From Eremophila alpestris peregrina (taxonomy: Eukaryota; Chordata; Aves; Passeriformes; Alaudidae), in assembly GCA_009792885.1 (NCBI GenBank), contig WMCF01000006.1, positions 4,950,444 to 5,014,443 on the forward strand: DNA of 64,000 nt, written 5' to 3'. The notes under the pieces are model-generated. The model ran no database searches, was not told where the DNA came from, and was given only the letters and a program-made list of their open reading frames with translations. Both the position numbers and the translations under genes were made by a program. Positions 23,715-36,980 of this stretch are shown piece by piece. The stretch's first letter is position 1. Every line of letters begins with the position of its first letter.

Positions 23715-23862
23715 TCTTTAAGTCTGGGTTGGATGGAGCTTTGAGAAACCTGGTCTTGTGGAAAGTGTCCCTGCTCATGATGGGAGATTTGGAAAGGAAA
23801 ATCATGACAGGAAATTTATGATCTTTAAATTTCCTTCCATTCCATGATTCTATGATTCTTCT
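23715..23862 (+). mobile_element. CR1 LINE 3' tail, plus strand
   Basis: The landmarks GGGTTGGATGGAGCTTTGAG, AACCTGGTCTTGTGGAAAG, GTGTCCCTGCTCATG and the terminal CCATGATTCTATGATTCTT are those of the last 120 bases of an avian CR1 ending in the ATTCTATG octamer. The middle is disturbed by about 30 bases around 23790-23820 (AAAGGAAAATCATGACAGG), either an insertion or heavy divergence. It is too short to encode protein and is 5'-truncated as usual. Confidence 0.85.
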
Positions 23863-24430
23863 TTCACAGGTTTACCTCAAAAATATTTAGAAATACTGCC
23901 AGAAATGAAGTATCTTCTACACTGTGGATTGCAAAGAAGAGTCATGTTTATGTAGTTTTTACTCTTGGCTCTTTGAATTGTCTCCTGGTATGCTGAGACC
24001 CAATGAGGCATGAATAAAAGAAAAAGCTAGTTTTGTGTATGTTTCTGCTTGACTGTGAGACAAAGGAAGGAACTATCAATTTAGACAAAACCAGCCATTT
24101 CAGGAAAGAGAATAATCAGTCATTGTAACCACAAAATTAGGCAAGAAGCTTCCCAATACCGATAGAAAAACTGGGTGATATCTCTTGTACTGTATGAAAA
24201 TTTGGCAGGATACTCATATATGCTTAGAAATATTTATTTTCTTAACTTATTGCATGTCAGTGAGATAGACAGCCCAGAGAAATGGCACTCCTGAAGTTGG
24301 TCCCATTGGGAGATGCACCAGGGTGGATTATAGTGTGAAGCACCATTGTCCTCCATTGCACCTCTGATTACTTCAAATGATTATATATTAGTTTTTCAAT
24401 GCTGTGCCATATCTGTGAACTACTGCACTG
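23863..24430. other. Unique DNA, no gene seen
   Basis: A short AT-rich interval between CR1 tail and LTR. I see no repeat, exon or RNA gene in it. Confidence 0.5.
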
Positions 24431-25005
24431 TGTCTGGTTAGGATGGAGCTTTCCTTATTGCAACCCACATAATGCTGTGCTTTTCATTGATGCCAAATCA
24501 GTGCTGATAACACACCAATGTTCCAGCTCCTGCTGAACAGCATTTGATAAGTGCTAATGCCTTTCCTCTATCCCATTCTGCCCCCTCAGTGAGTTGGTTG
24601 GGTGTGGGCAAGAGACTGGGAGGGGACACGGTTGGAACAACTGACTCAAACTGACCAAAAATATATTCTATATAGTCTGACATAATGCTCAGCACTAAAC
24701 CTTAGAGGGAGGACCAAATTTTTCCAAAGTAGCCATTTCTCAGAAACTGGCAAGGCATCAGTCTGTTAGTGGAAGATGGTGCACGGTCTTTGCATTACTT
24801 GGGTTTCTTTCTTTGTTTTAGGATTTTTTTTTTGGATGGGGTTTTTATCTTTTTTTGTTACCTTCACTTGTTGACCTGTCTCTATCTCAATCCATCTTTT
24901 TTTTTCCTTTCTTCTGTCTTCCTGACTCTCTCTCCCATCCCTCTAGGGAGAGTGACATAGTAACTGGATAGGGGCTTAGATGCTGGCCAAGGTTAACCCA
25001 CCACA
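24431..25005 (+). mobile_element. Near-complete solo LTR of an avian endogenous retrovirus
   Basis: It starts TGTCTGGTTAGGATGGAG and ends GTTAACCCACCACA, giving the TG...CA ends of a retroviral LTR. Between them, in consensus order, are GATAACACACCAATGTT, GCTGAACAGCATTTG, GGGAGGGGACACGG, CAACTGACTCAAACTGACC, the T-rich block, CTGTCTCTATCTCAATCCA, TCTCTCTCCCATCCCTC and GGGCTTAGATGCTGGCC. No gag, pol or env remains are attached, so recombination between two LTRs probably removed the body. No clear five-base target duplication is visible (CACTG before, GCCGT after), so the flanks have mutated or the borders are slightly off. It belongs to the same family as 404-525 and 18608-19070. Confidence 0.85.
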
Positions 25006-27464
25006 GCCGTGTAGCTCCTTGTTGTCTTCTAGAAATGTGATGGCAGCAAGCAGGGCTCTGAGCCTGCAGCAGATTAAACCCAGCCACATTCTCTGGCTTG
25101 GAGAGATGGTGCACACTCTCCCATGTTAACAACATGCTAGCAGTAGAGGCTGGAGGAACAGTTGACAAATTTTTATTCCTTTGCTCTGCATTTGGAAGTA
25201 AAATATAGAAGTAAGAATATGGAAAAACAAAGTTCCTTCAGTGCAAGACCAGGAAAATGATCTGCATTGCTGGCCACAACAGCTCCGGAAAGCTGTCACT
25301 CAGAGCTGTGTAGGGACGTACAGCATATGTAGAAAGTACTTTAAAAGTCTAACCACCTTCTAGAGTTGCTCCAAAATGACTTTGTTATCTGCTTCATTTC
25401 CCAAAATAGCCCAGAATACAAGTACATAGCATTTAGAATCTTCAGATTGTTATTCATGTCTTATGTCTGAAAAGAAGGTGAAGCAGAGTTTTACATTTCT
25501 ATAATTATTCCAGTTTTCAGCAGAAACATGTATGGAGGAGTTAGAGAGACTATTTATGCCCTGAGAAAAGGAACAGAGTAAACTTGCCACAGGTGGTCAG
25601 CAGGACAAGTGATCCTAACACAGTAGCCAACGTGATCATCTTTGCTGAAGAGAACATGAGGTCAGGAGCAGAGGGTGCTAGTGGAGGTATACTGCCTTGA
25701 AAACCTGCTCCAGGGTTCTTTGCATTTCTGCAGTGCCCTACAAGGTCAGGGCCCTTGGAAATATGGCCTACCACACGTTGCAAACATCACTTTAGCTAGC
25801 CAGGAACTGCTGGAACATATGCAGGAGCACTGATAGGTTCTTCTTACAATTAAGTTTGAAATAATTATCCCAGGATATTTAAATTTTAAAGCTCTATAGG
25901 CTTCACACATGGGGTTTTTTGTCTGCTGTAGTGCATTCAAACTGTGGCTTGGACTGTAACAAATACAATATTCTAAAATGGAATGGGTGGGAGGGTTAAG
26001 GCATTACATCAGTCTTGCAAGGATGAAGAGAAACATGTACAGCACAAATCTATCTGTGTATGCATGTTACAAAATGCTCTTCTAAGGAGGAGTTAATAGA
26101 AGACACCCGAGTGGCCTGGCCTGGGAATAGTATCATATCCACACACAGGCACTATACACCTACACCGTATGTGCATTAAGGTTTGAAAGATCTTTTAAGA
26201 GTTTTTATCTTAAATTAGACCACGGCTACCATGCACAATTGGCAAGTATCTGATGTGTGAAATCAGCCGTCTGCAAGATCTAAGAGAAAAGGAAAGCTGA
26301 GACAAATTGAGCTCTGTTGGCCTCTCCACTCTGATTAGTCCATGCTGTCACTTGAAGTGAATCTGGATCCTTGGATGTCATTCTTCTGTTGTCTTACAGA
26401 CTGATGTCAGATATTTCTGCTTGTTCCCATTAGTGCCTCCTTGGAATCATAATTAATTTCTATTAGCAAAGACAATTCCCATTTGCTGTGGCAGTTCTCC
26501 AGCTCCCTCACGCTTTTCAAGTAATAATAAATTATCTAAATAAGAGATATTTCTTCACTTCTGTTACAATTTTCACATTTTTAGGTCCCTAAACATATCT
26601 AGTATGTTTAACAAATTGGAATTCAAATGGCCTGATAGTCCTCACCCATATTCCTAATGTGGCTTTACTTCAGTGTTTTCTTTTTTTCTTGCTGTGATGT
26701 GCCAATCCACTGATCATAACAAGCTATATTTGGAGACCCACACATGCTCTTGCTGGGAGGATTAAAAGGGTGAATTTATAGCTTCCAAGTTGGATGGCAG
26801 AACCCATTTTTCATACTTGTGTGCACATACAAATGATTAGGAGAAAAAAACCAACCATGTTCTGTCCTCTTAGGTACAGTCAAATTCAATGATTAGTGTC
26901 CCAAATACATTCTGTCAAATACTGAACTTAGCCTAATTGCACTATAACTCATAGCTCATCTTACATAATTAATAAATGTTTTATTGTCAGCAGAAAAAAA
27001 TGAGGGAAAATGCAAATTGATGACTGGAAAAGATTGCTTGATCTTGTATTTGGGGTTTAACCCAAGCAGTTAATTTATTTTTTTCTTAGATGTGCATTAC
27101 TGGAAGTCCTGCATGCATAGATTAATTCATGTCACGCTTCAACACTATTGGCAACTGTCAATTATTGCTACCATTTTATTTTCTACATTTCTCCATTTTA
27201 AGGATTGTGACTTGGCAGCTCTGTGAAATAAGCTTGAGAGTCTTGTGCTCTGTTATCTCTCATTTCTGCAGAACCCAAAGTACTACAGGAGCTGAAGTGA
27301 TTAATAAGCCTGATGAGAGTCTCTCCATGATCTAAAGAGTGGGATAACCTCAGGAACCAGGGATTTGCCTTGTCTTCCAAATGGATGCTAGATTGTTGCA
27401 TGAACAGCAGTCCTAGCTGTATTGTACCTTGCATGGATAACACTGAGCTCACAGACAGTGGAGT
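25006..27464. other. Unique interval right of the LTR
   Basis: There is no gene. The first 20 bases resemble the flank of the other LTR family at 40451 (see findings). The open frames are short, and nothing in them suggests protein. The region around 26650-26780 is ordinary AT-rich DNA. Confidence 0.5.
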
Positions 27465-28184
27465 CTGGGTGCATCTTTTGCCTCATTTACAAGCTGGGAA
27501 TAAGGGGATTGTGGACAGCCCTGAGGCCAAAGACTTAGGGGTGCCAGCTGACAAGAAGCTCAGTATAAGCCAGCCACGTGCCCTTGAAACCAAAAAAGCA
27601 TGCTTCATCCTGGGCTGAGTCAAAAGCAGTGAGGCCAGCAGGGCAAAGGAGGGCTTTCTCCCCTTCTGTTCCTCTCTGGTGAGACCCCTCCTGCAGTGCT
27701 GTGTCCAGCTCCAGGATACTTAGCACAGGAGAGACAGGGACCTATTGCAGTGGGTCCAGAGGGAGGCTACAAAAATGGTCAGAGGGATGGAGCTTCTGTT
27801 AAGAGGGCAGTTGAGACAGTTGGGGTTGTTCAGCCTGGAGAAGAGGAGGCTCCAGGCAGATTGTATTGAGGCCTTTCAGTACTTAAGGAGGATCTACAGC
27901 AAAGATGGGGACAGACTATTTGCAAGGCCTCTAGTGATAGGACAAGGGACAATGGCTTTAAACTAAGGGAGTTTGGTTTTGACTAGATATAAGGAAGCAA
28001 TTTTTAACAATGAGGGTGATGAAATTGTAGAATATGATGCCCCATCCCTGCAAACATGCAAAGGCAGGGCAGGTGGAACTCTGAGATCCCTGATCTAATT
28101 GAAGATATCCCTGGTCATTGCACGGGGGTTGGACTAGATGGCTTTTAAAGGTTCTTTATAAGACAAACTATTCTATGATTCTTG
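27465..28184 (+). mobile_element. CR1 LINE, 5'-truncated, plus strand
   Basis: Starting near 27465, it follows the end of the CR1 reverse-transcriptase frame and the 3' UTR: CTTAGGGGTGCCAGCTGACA, AGCCAGCCACGTGCCC, GGCCAGCAGG, GGTGAGACCCCTCCTGCAG, TTGTTCAGCCTGGAGAAGAG, ATAGGACAAGGGACAATGG and GGGGGTTGGACTAGATGGC, ending CTATTCTATGATTCTT at 28184. The RT frame is broken by stops and frameshifts; one piece (27745-27966) still reads VQREATKMVRG and LGLFSLEKRRLQ. It is an inactive relic of about 720 bases. It differs in detail from the copies at 9895 and 42005, so more than one CR1 subfamily is present. Confidence 0.93.
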
Positions 28185-30839
28185 CAATTTCTTCAGCCTC
28201 CTCTTCCGAGAAATGTGTGCATCAGGCTTTGTAGGTTTATAAACCTAATCCAAACCTGTGCTCCACATCACCTGTGCTGTCACTGCCTCCTCTAGTTACA
28301 GGATGAAAAGAAGATTGTTTTCCTAGGACACAGCTGACATGCACTGCAGACAAAGCTTGTACCAAGTTGTCAATATATTCTTGCGGGATTATACAAATTC
28401 TCCAGTTTTAGCTTTTCACCTGAAGTGGATGGATAGAGGATCCATCCTATTATTTCCATTCAGTCAACTCAGAAGCTGGGTAAACTAGCAGCTGACATTC
28501 TTTGCAGTGATTATCCAGAGAAGCAGCCCTTCTGCCTCCATCTGTGTGCATACATGGAAGGATGGAAGGAATTAATGGAGGAACACAAGATGACAGTACA
28601 TATAAGGAAGTCTGAGTTCATGTTGGATGCGTGGAAAATAAATCCTACATGTGTATAAATAGCAGGGGAAGATCATATGAGTTAAGTTTGTTCTTTGCAG
28701 TTTTATTGTTACTCAACTAGGAGGGACAGGATCATGTTTTAAATGGAGATGGATGATTCAGTTTTGGTTTTTTTAGGTCAAGTAACAATTGTTTTTCTGC
28801 TTCATTCTTGTCCTTTTTTCCGATCTTGCATCAAGGATGAAGACATACTCTCCATACGAGATGTGCTTATGTGAGACATTTCACAAACTGCAAGATTTCA
28901 GACCGGGAGAGGTTCTCACTTTGTGTATGAGGTGCAACACTACAAATTTTCCCTGATAGAGATCTTGACATCTGTCTCATAAGCTCACCACATGGGAAAG
29001 CAAGCCTTCTGCCATGGGGAAAAGGCATTTACCACAACATGAAGACAGGACCTGAGTGATAAAGAAATCATATAATACTCCTTTAACTTCTTGCCTGATC
29101 CCAACCCTGCACAGCTGCACTAACCCATGTTTTCAGCTGTTCAGACACTTTTGAAAAGTGCAGGCCCTCACACTGAAAAATGATAGAGAATCAACTCTGG
29201 AAGTTCAAATGTCATGGATTTGACTACAGATAAAACTGAAAAGCTTGGACTAGAAATAATGAGAAAATGTCTGCACTTTTCATTATTGTCTTGTAGTTTT
29301 TTGCACATTCAGAGCACATTTTTATCTTCTCTCCCAACTGGACTTGAAACAGAGTTGGATACTTTGCAGGATTTTTAATGTTTTCTCAGCAGAAAAATAC
29401 AGCCACTCTTCTGAGGACCTACACTTAAAAAAAAAAAAAAATCCCAAAGTCAGAAAACCTAAAATGAAATAACAAAAATGGGCAACACTGGATCATGCAA
29501 CATAAAAGCAGTCCAAGTTCAAAAAACTTCATTTTCAAATGTTTAGAAAGAGAAGAATGGAAGCACAACTACAAGGGTGCCAATAATAGGAAAGTATAGT
29601 TTACTAAGAAGGAGAGAGAAACTAGTTTGGGTTAACCAAGGACAAATCCTGATTTTAGTAATTCTGAGCACTCTGCAGGTAGCTCATCCTTGCTTCACCC
29701 TTGAATGAATCAGATCTAAATTGCTCATCCTCTCCCATACCTGCCTGTCAAAGCCTGATTCTTCAGCTGCAGCTGCTGCTCGGTGAATCTCCCCCGTGGT
29801 ACCCTCCAAGCTGTGCCTCTCCACTGCCTTTGCAGAACTTCATTTGTTTTCCAAAATATCCTCTGTGATTTTATGCTCCTGATCCCTGATATTGCAGGGT
29901 GAAGTGGACAAGGAATTACTACCCCATTATTAATGTTGCTATTTGAGGGACACAGAAATAACATGATGTGTATTTCCCTTAATCTCCATATAGTTGAATA
30001 CATAAACAGTATTTTCATACATACACATAAAAATGCACCCAGTAATCTATCTAGCTCTAGGTATTTTCACCTGTTGCAATGATGGGAGGTTCAAAGTAAT
30101 GATATAAAAAAACAGCTATCTGGACAATATTTAGCAGCAGATAAACATGGAAATCTAGGGTCATAATATCTTTGATGGAAACAGCAGTACATGAGGAGAG
30201 TTATGTCCAACACCAAGTATGATAATTTATAAAAGTAACAACACTTTTGAAGATGGTGTTATGCTCATTCATTCTTGAAAATGGGAAAATAATAAAAATT
30301 AGAAGAGTGACCAAAAATATTAGTCTTCAGCTGTTCACTCCATTTTCTCCTTCTAGGGCCTGGTATGAAAAATTTAAAACTTTGAGAAACATTTAAAAAA
30401 TGAAAATCTCAGTATGTTGCATTTGGTCAGATGAATCTCTATTGACATGTCCATGTTGTACATTTATAAGCTTTGCAATACCTTTCTATTTCTTACAAAA
30501 TTAGAATTCTTTTTTTGCTTTATAATATATCATGAAGACACTGTGTTTTTTAAACAATTTCATCTGTTTCAGAAATACTGTAGCAGACAAAATACATGTA
30601 AGTGCACAAAATCAAGTTGCTTGTAGGTATATTTATCTATGTTTATATTTTGTTAATGAAATACATTTTAAAAGTTTGTTTACTTGCTTTATAATATTAT
30701 ATGAAGACAATTTATGTGTTCAGAGGAAATTATGTGTAATTCAATTCTAAATTTGAAGGAATTAAATACAGTTCCAAGAATTAAATAACAATTGTGTACA
30801 TTCTAATTTTCCTAAGAACCTTTCTTTTTAAATTAAGCC
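28185..30839. other. Unique interval with a weak exon candidate
   Basis: AT-rich, with a 15-base A run at 29427-29441 and a slightly GC-richer patch at 29740-29885 discussed separately. I recognise no transposon or gene. Confidence 0.45.
29741..29885 (-). other. Weak candidate exon, 145 nt, minus strand
   Basis: Read on the minus strand, a pyrimidine-rich stretch ending in CAATATCAG precedes 29885, and CAG followed by GTATGGGA lies at 29741. Between them only one frame is open, containing VLQRQWRGTAW and RFTEQQLQLKNQAL. I recognise no family. The length is not a multiple of three. Composition is a little richer in GC than the flanks. The splice motifs are reasonable but not exceptional, so chance is the leading explanation. 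Confidence 0.15.
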
Positions 30840-30995
30840 ACTTTTCATTAAACCTAGTAGCTGTGGTGAAGCCAAGTGGCAGAAAGCTAAAGCTGTGCCA
30901 AATCTAAAAAGAGAGGAAGGGGAAAGACACAAAGAATTACAGGCTCATCAGTCTCAAATTTAGCCTAGGCAAAACAATGAAACAGCTGGTATGAG
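30840..30995 (+). mobile_element. Fossil reverse-transcriptase fragment of a CR1-clade LINE
   Basis: The bases around 30918-30990 translate to KDTKNYRLISLKFSLGKTMK followed by QLV and a stop. This aligns with the CR1-clade RT block NYRPVSLTSVPGK(V/I)MEQL, in which NYRPISL is diagnostic. Upstream, AVPNLKREEG resembles VVPIFKKG in another frame, so at least one frameshift separates them. It is thus an internal fragment of the RT domain, unlike the 3' tails elsewhere in the window. It is strongly diverged and non-functional. It may be an old CR1 or an L3-like element. Confidence 0.65.
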
Positions 30996-33900
30996 GCTTG
31001 ACTAATAAGAAAGAAAAGAAAGACATTATAAGTAATGGCAAGCAAAACAAAATTATGGAAAGCAGACTTCTGCTAACTAACTTATTTAGATTAAAATAAT
31101 ATTCAGATGGATACAAATAACAAGGTACTGTAATGAAATAAACTCCGGGTAAATAAATGTACTGAAATTTTCCTTTGAATTCTACTTTATTCTACAGAGG
31201 CACTCATTTATGCCATAAATAGCTCACAGAAAATAGATGGGATGTGCTGTGTCTGTTGGTGCCACACAGTAGTCCAGAAGTCTTGGTTCTTGTCCCTTTC
31301 ACAGCCCAGTGTTTCTAGTCATGTCCTTTATGAGCACAACAAGGCAAAACAACCCCATAAAATTATTACCAATCCATATGGAGGAAACTGAAAGATTGAT
31401 AAAAATATAAATAATGAATGAGATGAAGAGTTATGTGATTCCTTTAGTAAGTAGGTCATGAGTAAAGGCTTTTTACACGGTGATGGAAAGTTCTGAGTGC
31501 AAGAAGAGAGACTTAAAGGGGCACTTCTCCAAAGGGAAGTTTGAGAGGCTCATGGATGCATATTTTCCCCTGCTTTATGCCAGCCATTCCCTCCAGCTTC
31601 TCTCATAGAGGATTTCTGGTAGTTCTCTCTCCCCAGAGGCTAAATGGCCTTACTGCAGCAGGTATGCACTGCACATGGTCCAGTGGATGAAAATGGTATC
31701 TAAAACATAGAAAATAAGAATTAGGCTCTCATTTTTAAACCAAAGTGTGACTAATACTTGAAATAATATTTCAGTGTTGTGGTGGGTTCTCTGTAAAGTT
31801 AAAATTAAGACTGCTTGTAATTTAAATGCTGAATTTGGTAAAAGAATTCCTAGGGGTCTATGCTGTGTAAGAGGTCAGATTATCTTGTCACAGTAGTACT
31901 TCATCACCTTATAAATGTGAATGAGAATACCCTCTATGTTTTCTTAAAGCCCAGAATCTGGGAAATATGATGACATTTTCAGCTTCCTTTAAAAAATAAC
32001 TTCCAAAAAAAAGTAGAAAACTAGAATCAGGGTTAAGAAAGCAGAAGACAAATGGAGATAACTTTAAACTTCTTATTTTTAAAGATATTTTGTAACTTCT
32101 AGGCCAATCTTTATTTTTTTTTTTTTGTACATTTCTTGACAGATCATAGACAGTTCCAGTTTTCTACTTCTATGCTGGCTCCCCCAGGCAGCAGTACTGA
32201 TGTGTTTCTGCAAAGAATGTGTCAGATTTATCTATGTGAAGGCAAAACTCTGATTTTCAGTGCAATAGTCTGTTTCTTCAGTTCTTATTAAAGAACAAAT
32301 GTATGAAATTGTCAGGCCTCGCCTTACTTTGCAGCTTACCTAATGATATCAAACCATTCTCTCCTTACGTTTTCCTACTACATTGGGGGATTTCCATAAG
32401 ACTTTGTTGCATAGTTACTGCACTCTTTGGAATTTTTTCATGGAGTCACTTAGCAGAAGAATGAGGAGTTCTGGGCTGAGCTCTAGACTGGTCCTTAGAG
32501 ACTTTTTGACATCAGAAATACTCTTCATGTCTTTAGTTTTAGTCTCCTTCTAAGTATTATATTCTTGAAAGAATAGAAATTAATCCAATAATTAATGTAC
32601 TGTAACTACAGTACAAAAATGTAAAGCAGAAGTTAAATCTACTGTAAGATGACTCTTTGCTTAAAGAGAAGTCTTAGTTATTACATCAGAAAAACTGGAA
32701 ATCACTCTAATTTTCCCACTATTTGTTATCTAACATTGTTTGAATTTCTTGTGTGTTTTGAAAACTGAAACATTTCTTCTCCTAGAAAAGTAGTGTCTGG
32801 TCTTTTAAAGCCTATAAAAGGGAATGGGCTGTTGTTGGAGCAGCTGTTTGTTATTGCCCCTTTCTTTAACAATTAGAATTAAATTAAATTTCTCAGAGAG
32901 CCAGCTCAGAAACAGTCCTGGTGTTTCTCTTGCCTTTCTTCAGCTTCCTTTTCCCCCTCAAAATGTAACTGGTGGGTGACAAACAGAAGAACACAGCCTT
33001 TGTGCTACATGTGTAAGGCCATTAATTTGAGTCCCAGAGATGGATGGCTTTCCAATTCACTCTCCTTTGTTGTACTGCATCTGTGATTACTCTGGAGAAT
33101 AAAAAGAATGAAAAAGTTGCTCCCTTGCCTCTCTTCTTTATTACTCCAGGCACAGAGTATCATTATCAGCCTTGGAGTTGATATAAGAAGAGCCCTCAGG
33201 TTAGTGAAAGTACAAGTATTGAAATGGTAGCTAAGATTCATTTTGGGCCCTCCCTTCCCACATGATATCACCTGTGTAGTTTACTTCCAATCATTTTCTC
33301 TGTCTAGCAGTCAACCAGGATTCAACAGCCTGGAGTATATAAAAATAAATTCTTAATAAGAATCAAACCTGTGCTTTCTATAATAATTTTTAAAAACCCC
33401 AATATTTTCTGTTTTTCTTGTGTAACTCAGCATATTATGCTATTCCACCTTCTTCCTTACAAGCCTTCTGTTCTTCTACATTTGCAATAAAACTTCATTC
33501 CACACCCTTCATAGATTATACACTCTTCACATCCCCACCATTCCTTTTTGTTGTCTGTTACAGTCTACACCTGTATCCCCAAGTAGGGGTAAGGAAAATA
33601 TGAGCTGAACCAGGGGAATATATTTTGGATGGATAGTCAAACTTGTCAGGAATATTTTTGTAGCAAAATTACAGTTTTCATCATATCTTTTAGGCATCAC
33701 ACTGAGTGAGAGAAATCTGTCACCTCTGCTGTGTCCTATTTAATAACAATTTTTTAAAAAATAGTGTCTGTCCAAGTGGTTTGCATTCACTTGGTTAATG
33801 TGGCCAGAATTCAGATATAATATTATGTACTTTCAAAAAAATTGTATATTAGAATTATGGGAAGAATATCGGAAAAACGTAAAACCTTTTTAGAGTTGCA

Positions 33901-34899
33901 GGATGGGACCTGAGGCAGACAGCAGTGAAAAGCAACTTTGGACATAATACTGGGAGTAGTAGGAACATTGCTGATATTGAAGAGATGTCACATTGATAGC
34001 AGGTTAGGGAATCTGTTTTTCAATCATTCCTTTAACATGCCTTTTGATCAATATGGCAGTCTCTGCATCATGTACGTAAGAGTCTACATGGAATAAGCAC
34101 TATTCAGACAGTAACTGAAGCAATAAATTCAAGTTTTGAGTTTGTTTGTTCTTGGGGTTGTTTTTATTCAGTATGAGTACAAAAGACAAAAAAAAATAGC
34201 AAGGGTTTAGATCTCATTTAGATCTCTTTTGAAATAATTGTATTTTATAGTTTTGTCTGCTGTTTACTGAAACATGGAAAATTTCTCAGTTCCCTTAGAA
34301 AAGTCCTGGGTATTTAGAAATTTTCTGATTACTTTTATGCTGATGGAGATGGTAAAAGCCTTCATTAAAATTTTCATTCTTTTTTTCTCACAGCCTTAAA
34401 TAAGCATATTGTCTACCAAAATTGGGATAAGAGTCTAGAATATGATTTTACTGACATCAAGCAGTATTTTGGAACACTAAGAAACAGAAAAAAAATGTCT
34501 CAATTCACTGACCTGTGGTTTTGGCACAGAAGTTGATGGATCAACAAAAAAGACTTTTGGAGACAGTAGTTTGTCAAGCCAAAATGCAATTTTTCCTTTA
34601 TTTTTTCAGAAAGATAGTCCCCCCAATTTCTCAGTGGGATCCAAAATGGTGTCTTTTATTCACTTTTGAACTTATGGAAGAATTTTAGCAGATTTTTTAA
34701 AAGTTAGAACGGTTTATAAAGCTAAAATACTATTTTGAAGCAAATGTGGGAAAGTTTCACTCCAAAAGACATGAGAATTAATACTGGAAACCTGTCATCA
34801 TCTTTGGTTATCTACTGAATTCAATCCATTTTCTGTTCAGAGCTATAACTTTGAGAGGTTTCTCCTATTTGTCGCTGAAATATTACCATTTCCACCTTA

Positions 34900-35000
34900 A
34901 ATATCCAGGGGAGCGTTAATCACCAGCTATTAGGAAATTAGTAATTAAAACACTCAGCTGAATGAGAAACACCTAAGTCACAGCAATCCTTATCTGAGCC
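34900..35000. promoter_or_regulatory. TAAT/E-box-rich block, possible conserved noncoding element
   Basis: GCGTTAATCACC, CAGCTATTAGG, TAGTAATTAAAACAC and CTCAGCTGAATGAG fall close together, mixing homeodomain-type TAAT cores with a CAGCTG E-box. This texture is common in vertebrate developmental enhancers, but it is only suggestive. It neighbours the 181-codon chance open frame. Confidence 0.15.
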
Positions 35001-36980
35001 TTTCCACTTCATGGGAACTCTCATCAACGGCCTCAATGGAAGGGAATACAATCCTGAATTATTCCTTCCATCTTTGGCTGAACAGCTCCATTGAAAGTGC
35101 TTATTCTGCAGTTGTGTCTTGGAGGCAGAGGGGAGCCAGGATTTAGAGACTGGGACCTCCCAAGACCATTATACACCATGTTTGCTTTTGCATGTAAATT
35201 TTTTTTCTGCATACTCCTACATCTTTTATTTTCCTTTTTAATGAACCTATCAATTAGGCAGATGAAGCAAAAATAGCATAATAGAAATAGCAAAATTTTC
35301 AAATTCTTTAGAAAGGAATATACTTCCTTAGGGACTTGACATAAAACCTTCCTCGTTTTCAGGAACAGGAAGGTTATTAACTGTTTTTTGCCTCTATGTA
35401 GCCATGTAAGTTTTTCCATGTGCAAGAGCCAGAGTAGTAAACTCACTGAATCACAGCTGGCCAATGATAAATATTTTAAGGTCCTGAGCTGTGATGGCCC
35501 TGTTCTTGTGACTGACAGCTCCATGGTAACTGTGGCCAGCAAAATGAGTGCATGTCCTTTTCTGCTGAGTGTCTTCATAGAAGTGCATGGAGATTAAACA
35601 GAACTGAGTAGGAATGACATAGTGATCTACTGAATATTAAAACTACTTTGAAAATCTGTGGGGAAATCTGCATCTAAGGGAAGGTATTTAGAACTGCTCC
35701 TCTGTGATATGATGGAGCTGTTGTAGAAGGCAGAGGAGACTATTTCCTTGCTATAAAGGTTTTATTTTAGTCCATAAATTGAACTGTAAAGACACACATT
35801 TTCCCTTCAATTCTAAAGCAGCATCCAAGAACTATAGAAAAATAATTTCTTTCTTCTTTTTACTTTTATTTTCTGCTTTTATCTTCTCAGATTCGGCAAT
35901 GTTGAACATAGAAATCAAATATAAAGAAACTGGACATTTTGAAAATGACCAGAGAATAAAAAATATTAACAGTCCAAATCTGAAGTCTATAATTTTGTCC
36001 CATTTTTTGTTAATGTAGTTAAATCAAGGTCTTACAGCATTGCTATAGTCATCAGGTCCCAGATCTTCTGCACAACCCACACTATTCCATTTTATACAGG
36101 ATGCCCTTCACTCAGAGAAAATGTTCTGTTAAATCTATTTTGTTCTTTGGCTGAATTCCTATGTAAGCCACATTTCTGTGTGGCATCAAGTACTCATAAG
36201 TTTATTGGGATCCATAAGGATTTTGTTAGTTTTGACCACCATATTGTCATAATAACATCACAAATAGCTGAGCACACAAATGAACTGTAGGCCATGTGAA
36301 ATTATCTACTTGGCAGTGATTGGGACCTTAATCAAGGCTCTCATACTTAGTTACTCTTCCCAAAACTTTTAGATGTGTTGCAGTAAAGAAAATTGAACTG
36401 GTTTTACCCTCACACATTTTGTTTTATACCTTCCAGAGGGAAAAAAGAGTGGGATGCAGTTCACAATGGAAAGTGTTTAAATCACTGAAGCTGAAGATGC
36501 ACGAGGTCTGAATCTAACTTTTCTTGATTCAGATTTCTGGTTCCATACCATCTATTTTGTTCAACGTTTACCAAACTGAATTAAATAACTACATTCCTAA
36601 AAAAAGTTCCATTAAATATTGATTGATGTGGCACGTGGTTTGGATAATTGAGACTTCTTAGGAGGCATTGCCTGTTTCAGGTCATAGAACGGAGAACATT
36701 TTCTAATGAGAGAAAAAGCTAATTGTATCTTGCAAATAAATAAATTTGCTTCAGAATGTACAAATATAAAAATAGGAGATCAGAATGGGATGTCCTTTGC
36801 AGAGTATACTCATTCATAGATGTACAGCATGCTGGTCTGGCATGCAGCAAACTAGAATTAATGTATGCATATCTGATTGGATTTACCTGGCAAAAAGGAA
36901 GTTTCCTCAATGTCTTTTGACTTTATGTTAACTCAAACATGTCTTTTAGATATAATGTAATGCCCCAGGTTGCAGATGTA

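Noticed and set aside
25006..25021. Retroviral primer-binding site after the LTR
   Set aside because: The bases after the LTR end do not start with TGG or match a tRNA 3' end, so no internal retroviral region is supported.
35033..35578. Longest open frame (181 codons, minus strand)
   Set aside because: No domain or signal peptide, a hydrophobic stretch derived from A/T-rich DNA, no supported start and no splice pair. A frame this long is plausible by chance across six phases of 64 kb.
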